The notes under the pieces are model-generated. The model was not told the DNA's origin, searched no databases, and was given only the letters and a program-made list of their open reading frames with translations. Position numbers and translations under genes: made by a program. A stretch of DNA of 64,000 bases from Cloeon dipterum (Eukaryota; Arthropoda; Insecta; Ephemeroptera; Baetidae): assembly GCF_949628265.1 (NCBI RefSeq), contig NC_088788.1, positions 13,454,001 through 13,518,000 of the forward strand, written 5' to 3'. Of the stretch, positions 58,454 through 64,000 are shown piece after piece. The stretch's first letter is position 1. Every line of letters starts with the position of its first letter.

Positions 58454-60479
58454 ATGGGCCTGTTGGACAAGAGGCTCCTCTTCTCCTGCCTTGTTGTCGG
58501 TCAGTGCAACTGCAGCTGCTTTCCTACCCAATTTCAGATGCACTTGTTGGAGGTTCTGTCATGCGTCTCGTGGAAATGGGAACGACGTAAATTCGTAAAT
58601 GAAAACTAATTTTATAAAGGAAAAATGTTGCTGCAAATGAAAAACAAATTGAATCCGCGCAAATTGGAAAAATGTACAACAGCACAAAAATGACCAGTGA
58701 AATCTTATGTGTCAACTTGCGCCATATAGTTTACAAATTTTTAGTCTCAATTAGTGCAATAATTCAGGCATCTGATTTGCAGATAACCGCGCAGACTAAA
58801 TTCTGACTATATGGAAAATTTTATGTCATTTCTATATTTTAAAAGAGCTCAGCACTTACTTTGTCAAAAGGCGTTGGAAAAATCTGCGGGAACCAGAACA
58901 GCAAATTTATTTGGTGTGTAAATAAAAAAGTGTTATGATTTTCTTCTTGTAATTAATTGGAAGCTTAAGAAGTACTTGAAAAATACGCTGGAACAGACAA
59001 CATTAAAAGCTTGCGGCCGTACACGTCTCTCGTGTGGAGCGAATCTGCGACGCGGAATTTTATAGTTTTTGGTGCGGGTTGCATTATTGAATCAAGTTTT
59101 ACGACCGATAACTCTACGTGTCGAATTCAGTGCTATTGCATAAAATAGGATGCCATTAATGACGAAGAAATCTTTTTAATAACAACGAGGGAGGAGTCTC
59201 AAATAAACTTTTAAATTTGTACGCACTCTCCAAAATATGAAAAGAGTGCAGAAAAGTCGAAAAGCTAACGTGCGATCTCTTTTTATCAAGGCCTGGGGAG
59301 AATTAAAAAAACAGCATGCGTCTCAAGTGAACAAAAAGGTCGCTTTTTGCGTTGCCACGCCACGACGCGGCCGGAAATCTTCAGATTAGGCAAACTGCAT
59401 TGTCGCTTGGCATAACAGGTTGCATACTTCTCTCCCGCCCTTACGAAGCTAATCAATTATATTTGCTCACATGGGATTTTTCAATTTACTTTTTAGACGT
59501 GTTTGAGGCAGCAAATTGCAAAGTAAACAATATTCTCTTCTTGCAGGTATCTTCGCTATAATTTTTCTACAAGGGGCAGAAGGCAAAAGCAAACGCAGTG
59601 TCGATGGGCCAAAGTGGTTCGATCATTCTAAGTACAGAAACAGTGAGTTATTCACAGCTATTTTACCCGTATTATCTAACAAAATATATTTAAGAACATT
59701 TTATTACTGCCGTATATATTATTGAAAATAGCATCATTCATAGCTTTTCAAATTTACGAATTAATTGCTGATGTAACATTATTTTTAAAATTTATTTTGC
59801 TATCGCTGCGCTAACGCCTTAAATTGAAATGATGGCAAATGATTTGCGAGTGCGTGTTTCAATCTTTTTGGTTTTTGATTCTGTACTTAATTTTTACTGT
59901 TCCTAAATAAAACCACTTTTCCCAGGGTTTAGCACTACTGGTGGCTACTACGATGGTGGCTCCCACAGTGGGTCTGAAAAAATGCCCTGGTCCTGGTGGA
60001 GATTTGTGCTCGTCCTCTTGTTCGTGTTTGGGATACTCATTTTGGCTTTTATGGTGTACTTCTACTGCTGCTACGATCACAGCCCTGAAGAAGACGATCA
60101 CGCGGCCAGGGTGGCCAATTTCCTGAAGAATCAAGAGGAACAGAGCAAAAGCGACTTACCCACCACCGTCCACCCGCCCGTCACCTACCCGGGCCCAGAC
60201 AACGAGCCACCCTCAGCACCGGCAATGACGCCTCCTCAGCACCCTGAATGGGGGACGTCCGACGTCCCCTCCTTCGCGCCGCCAGACTTTGCGACCGCCA
60301 CCGCACCACTCCTGCCACCGGGAGTTCAGCCAGTGGATTCCTCAACTAACCCGCCGCGCGGAGCACCAACCCTGCCCTCCTCCAGCGCAAACACGACGTC
60401 ACCACAGATCGGCTTCATAATTCCGCCCCAAGATCCAGCGAATGCGAGTGTACACTTTGGGGGACGGGTAGCAGCATAG
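58454..60479 (+). CDS. Array gene B: small type I membrane protein with proline-rich tail
   Basis: Second complete copy, 231 residues from exons 58454-58499, 59547-59642 and 59926-60479, with the same intron phases as gene A. Signal peptide MGLLDKRLLFSCLVVGIFAIIFLQGAEG. The ectodomain is quite different from A: it starts KSKRSVDGPKWFDH, a dibasic KSKR furin-like site directly after the signal peptide, then GGYYDGGSHSGSEKMPW. One membrane helix (RFVLVLLFVFGILILAFMVYFY) is followed by CC, a likely palmitoylation site, and an acidic EEDD. The tail keeps ARVANFLKNQEEQ, LPTTVHPPVTYPGP, ATAPLLPP and the conserved end PQIGFIIPPQDP...VHFGGR. The position of the PPxY in gene A reads PPQH here, so the WW-domain motif is lost. 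Tail and helix are conserved while the ectodomain diverges, which suggests a shared cytoplasmic function with different outside contacts. Confidence 0.85.
59390..59423. repeat. 34-nt hairpin element, copy 4 (intron 1 of gene B)
   Basis: Arms GCAAACTG / CAGGTTGC with one mismatch, the same loop start (TTGTCGCTTGGC) as copy 3, followed by ATAC. It lies 123 bases before exon 2. Confidence 0.75.
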
Positions 60480-63300
60480 TGACGTTAAACGTTTAGCTTC
60501 TTGAGAAAATTAATGTGCATTGCACTTCTCATCATAGCATATATAAAGCATAGCGCTTTTGAGGTTTAATTTGCAGCCATGAATGCTGAGTTATTAACTG
60601 CAACTTTGAGACACTGAATGTGTTTCATATGTTTTAACGGGCAGTTTTTGGTGCTTTTCCCTGTCTATTTTCTAGTATACTTATCAAGGATGCATACTGA
60701 TATTTTATTGTGTTACTTGTGACACCTGCTACATACTTGAAAATTGAGAACTTCAACTCAATGACATTGCCTTGGAAAAAATGTGTTCAAATGATATGAA
60801 AAATGGGAAAAAATTAATATATATACAAAGAGTTTAAATGCTATCATTGTGATATAAAAATTAATGCATAATACAATAATTTTCTCGCTTAACAAAATTG
60901 TGGACGATGTATTTAATTCAAATATTTCTTACAAAATAGTTACGCACGCTATAAGCTGAAATTAACAACTAAATAGTTTTCACAGTATTATAAATGCGAT
61001 TCTGAGCTGTTTGAGCATTGGCAGTATCACTGCAGTCTCTTAAAAATGGTCTTAAAAATGCACTATGCGTTTTGACAAAAAGGCTGACAAAAATGGATTA
61101 AATCCATGCTCTAAAATTCTCTTGATTTGAGGTCTCAGCCGCCAGATTGAAAGCGACAGCTTGCGGGACCGCCTTAGCTGAACTTTTAACCAGCAATTTT
61201 CACCGGCGGCTAGCGCGCCAATACAATATTTTAAACTTGAACGTTTGATAGTGCTTAACGATCCAAAGGACTTGAAGAAATTTTCGCCTGGCTGAGACCT
61301 CTACTCAACATTTTAGAAATGCAAACAATAAATTCAAGTCTTAAAGACGATAGTATGCATTTATTAGAAGAATAATTTTAATAAAAAATATGTTACCGTC
61401 CACAACGATACTGGTGAATCAGGTCCAGAGAACGATAAACGATAAAAATAATTTTTTATTGTTGGACGTGTTTTATTATAACATTTATCATTTTAAAAAA
61501 TTAAGAAACAGAAGTGAACAACATTTAACTTCAACTTATCATACTAATTGCATCACAAACAAAAAATATTGAAATGAATTTGACCTGCGTTCCATGATTT
61601 CAGTAACATTCATAACCTGTGCAAATTTAAAAGTCTACTTTGGTTTCACCAGGCAATCTGCCGCCGATATAAATAGTAGCCACCAACAGACAAAATATTT
61701 TTACAGTTTTGATCGCTAAAGTGTGGCCCTATATTTATCTAATTATTAAAAATAACAGAACAAGACGTCTCTTGGCGCTTCAGTGCATATTATAAAATTG
61801 GGAGACTTCCTTTGCTAGAACTTTAACAGCCGAGAGTTGATAAATGTTTAAGAGCTTCATTGAAACTTTGGAGAAATGCGTGCATTTTTCGGACTTGTAG
61901 TTTATTGCAATTTGTTTTAGAATTGAAGGAGATTTACAAATATTTTGGTTTATAATACAAGAGAAAAATACTGAAAATGCTCTATTATACTACTTGTGTA
62001 GAATATAATGGCATTAATTCCTACTTGGTTTCACATACTCAGCTGCCGATACTTTACTGCGTGGACACACTGTTCTGTAAGAGTTTGTAATGATTGGAAA
62101 ATCCAAATTAAAAAGCTCTCTAAACAACAGAAAACACGAATTGATTTTGTAAGTTGGAAACAGAATTATTTGTATGATTCTATTGTGTCAATTAATAATT
62201 TAATTTTTGTCTGCACCTGATATTTCTTTTGCAGAGGCAAATATAATAATGATTGACCAATTTTTAAACGAAGCAGATTGCTTCCAGTATTCAGTTTTCT
62301 ATTGCGCTTATTGTTAGACCTTCAACTCTATACTCGCTTCAGAAAAAAACTTCAATATTGTGCTCGGTTACAATTCAATACAGGATCAACAATGAAATTT
62401 AAGCAATTCATTAAATGAAATAAAAAAATCATATTATGAACTGGCCGCTATAGCCTTATCTATACTACTACACTATATGCGAATTATCAACGTGTTACAC
62501 CGTTGCCAGTTATGCGTGCTTTAAAGTGTACTATGTATATTCTCACTATATACAGTAAAAATTGTGATTTTTACTTATTTCGCTAACAAAAATCTGCAAA
62601 AAATGCTTGTTGTTTTTAAAAGTCGATCTGCAAAAAAATTGTATTTAATAAAATAAAGAAAACATATACTTTAACTATACATATTTTGACATGTCCAACT
62701 ATAACCTCCCAATCTTCGCAAACTGAGAAATTAATTGATGAAAAGAGTATCCAGTATTGGGTTATTATTTCGTGGAGTCATTTAAATTGTTAATGTTAAG
62801 AGCTTAAAAGATTCGCATTCATATCTCATTGTCAGCATGAGAATTTAGTAGACAACTGTCAAGGCATGACAAATGGGATGCTTGAACTGAACAGCAGTCA
62901 CTCTAAAATGAATTCATAAATGAAAAGTCAAACTGAAAAAATTATAGGTTTCGAGTTGTTTGTTAAAATTTTAGAAATGATTTAAAATGATTTTGTCGAT
63001 TTGAAAGCAAATAAACGAAACCTCAGCTAACTAAAACTGTGAAAAACTGTTTTGCATTATAATTAAAAGATATCATTTTAGTGAAATGTTAGAAAAGTTG
63101 ACACGTGTGTGCGCTTTAGAATTATATATATGAATTTATAGCATCACCAGTATAAGGGTGCTAATCTAATTAAAAATTATTTCGCGACAGTCGAAAGGAC
63201 TAATAACGATGACCAAAGTAAGAGGCAAGTTGGTGAAGAATGGGAGGTGGGCCACCTTTGAAGATTCGCATTCGCAGTTTAGAATAAAACGCAGTTAATA
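60480..63300. other. 3' part of array unit B
   Basis: AT-rich noncoding DNA homologous to 55499-58063 of unit A, interrupted by a 173-bp MITE-like element at 61129-61301. No coding frame is credible. Confidence 0.6.
61129..61301. mobile_element. MITE-like element with 12-bp terminal inverted repeats
   Basis: GAGGTCTCAGCC at 61129-61140 and its exact reverse complement GGCTGAGACCTC at 61290-61301 bound a 173-bp segment that is GC-richer than its surroundings. Unit A lacks the segment at the corresponding place (about 56190), where flanking homology continues on both sides, so it inserted after the unit duplicated. There is no coding capacity. A clear target-site duplication could not be seen, so the superfamily is undetermined. 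Confidence 0.65.
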
Positions 63301-63695
63301 AGTTGCCATCCTGGGCTGGGCGTGCCACTCGGCAAACTATGAGTTTTTTACTCGCTGCGAAAACATCGCTATCGCACCAATTGCGGAGCGGTGGGCATTC
63401 TCGAAAACTTGTATTTTGATAAACTGATCAGCTATTTAGGTGGTGTGATAATAAGGGGTACTTTTCCCATCCCCTTGATGAAAACCGAAATATCAACGTT
63501 TCTAAAGATTAGAATTATGTATTTTTATAGGCCGAGATAACATTTTGAAAACGAATAAATTTCCACAAAGTTGATAAATCGATAAAGATATAATATGCCC
63601 AGGCCCAGCCACATTCCTGTGTGTGTTTTGACCATATCCCAATGTCAGTGACCAGTGTCTAGACTCAAGTAGTACATATACTCTAGCTTGTTATG
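63301..63695 (+). promoter_or_regulatory. Conserved upstream region of array copy C
   Basis: Contains the 28-base block at 63301-63328, CATCGCTATCGC at 63365-63376, and CCCAGGCCCAGCC before TTTTGACC at about 63599, with 395 bases from the first block to the ATG. Confidence 0.55.
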
Positions 63696-63741
63696 ATGGG
63701 CCTGTTGGACAGGAGACTCCTCTTCTCCTGCTTTCTTGTCG
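63696..63741 (+). CDS. Array gene C, first exon only (runs off the window)
   Basis: Exon 1 encodes MGLLDRRLLFSCFLVG with the phase-1 GTCAGT donor used in genes A and B. An extra in-frame ATG precedes it by three bases (63693). It is preceded by the conserved upstream blocks. Exons 2 and 3 should follow outside the window, about 1.1 and 1.5 kb further on by comparison with B. Whether the gene is intact cannot be judged. Confidence 0.7.
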
Positions 63742-64000
63742 GTCAGTTCAACTGGAGCTGCTTTACAATTACAGTTGTTGCACGTGTGTTGGGGGGATTT
63801 GTCATGCGTTTTATGGGAATGGGAACGACTTAAATTCGTAAATTAAATCTTCTCTGCTGCGATGTGTGATATTCAAACAATTTTTATTAAGGAAAAAATT
63901 TTGCTGCAAATTAAGAACAAACTGACACCATGGAAATATATACTACAACAGCACAAAAATTGAATTTAGTGCTGTTGCAGTTGCTGTAACTTTAATAAAA

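Noticed and set aside
52923-64000. Array units as an assembly artefact or collapsed haplotypes
   Set aside because: Copies A and B differ greatly in introns and ectodomain and by a 173-bp insertion, far beyond allelic difference, so they are true paralogues.

Overview
The window looks like one contig of an insect nuclear genome. The DNA is AT-rich. Genes are split by spliceosomal introns, many only about 47-60 nt long with ordinary GT...AG ends, and the products include an insect-type Spatzle cytokine. The very small introns and close gene spacing suggest a compact genome. I cannot name the species from sequence alone.

Layout. Positions 1-9122 hold no gene I can support: a CT microsatellite and a probable regulatory region with paired TGACGTCA sites. 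Then come three genes on the + strand: a Spatzle-family ligand best matching Spz3 (9123-15735, 5 coding exons), the ciliary transition-zone coiled-coil protein CEP290 (16739-24137, 35 exons) and a secreted astacin metalloprotease (24719-26301, 3 exons). A secreted phospholipase B1-like GDSL lipase lies on the - strand (32005 down to 29200, 7 exons). It is divergent from URB1/Npa1, a large-ribosomal-subunit assembly factor on the + strand (33468-40549, 27 exons). URB1 runs tail-to-tail into peter pan/SSF1, a second 60S assembly factor (- strand, 42783 down to 40578, 8 exons). Next on the - strand are an MBOAT7/farjavit lysophospholipid acyltransferase (45379 down to 43619, 7 exons) and a secreted mucin-like protein with two C-type lectin domains (50014 down to 47735, 12 exons). 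The exon models of the fully contained genes each sum to a multiple of three with consistent splice phases, an internal check on the hand assembly.

The last 13 kb is the most unusual part. It is a head-to-tail array of about 5.1-5.2 kb units. Each unit carries one three-exon gene for a small single-pass membrane protein with a proline-rich cytoplasmic tail that I do not recognise. Copies A (53332-55498) and B (58454-60479) are complete, and copy C (from 63696) runs off the end. A decayed remnant of one more copy lies near 51.19-51.46 kb. A 34-nt element able to form a 9-bp hairpin recurs at four places: intron 1 of A and B, the remnant, and an unrelated intergenic spot at 47.3 kb. Copy B also holds a 173-bp MITE-like insertion with 12-bp terminal inverted repeats, and a separate dispersed repeat occurs at about 28.2-28.7 and 46.8-47.2 kb.

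Functionally the genes are a mixture: immune or extracellular (Spatzle, lectin, astacin, phospholipase B), ribosome biogenesis (URB1 and peter pan, convergent and sharing a palindromic poly(A) signal), lipid remodelling (MBOAT7) and cilium (CEP290). I saw no tRNA, rRNA, CRISPR array, retroviral element or intact transposase gene.
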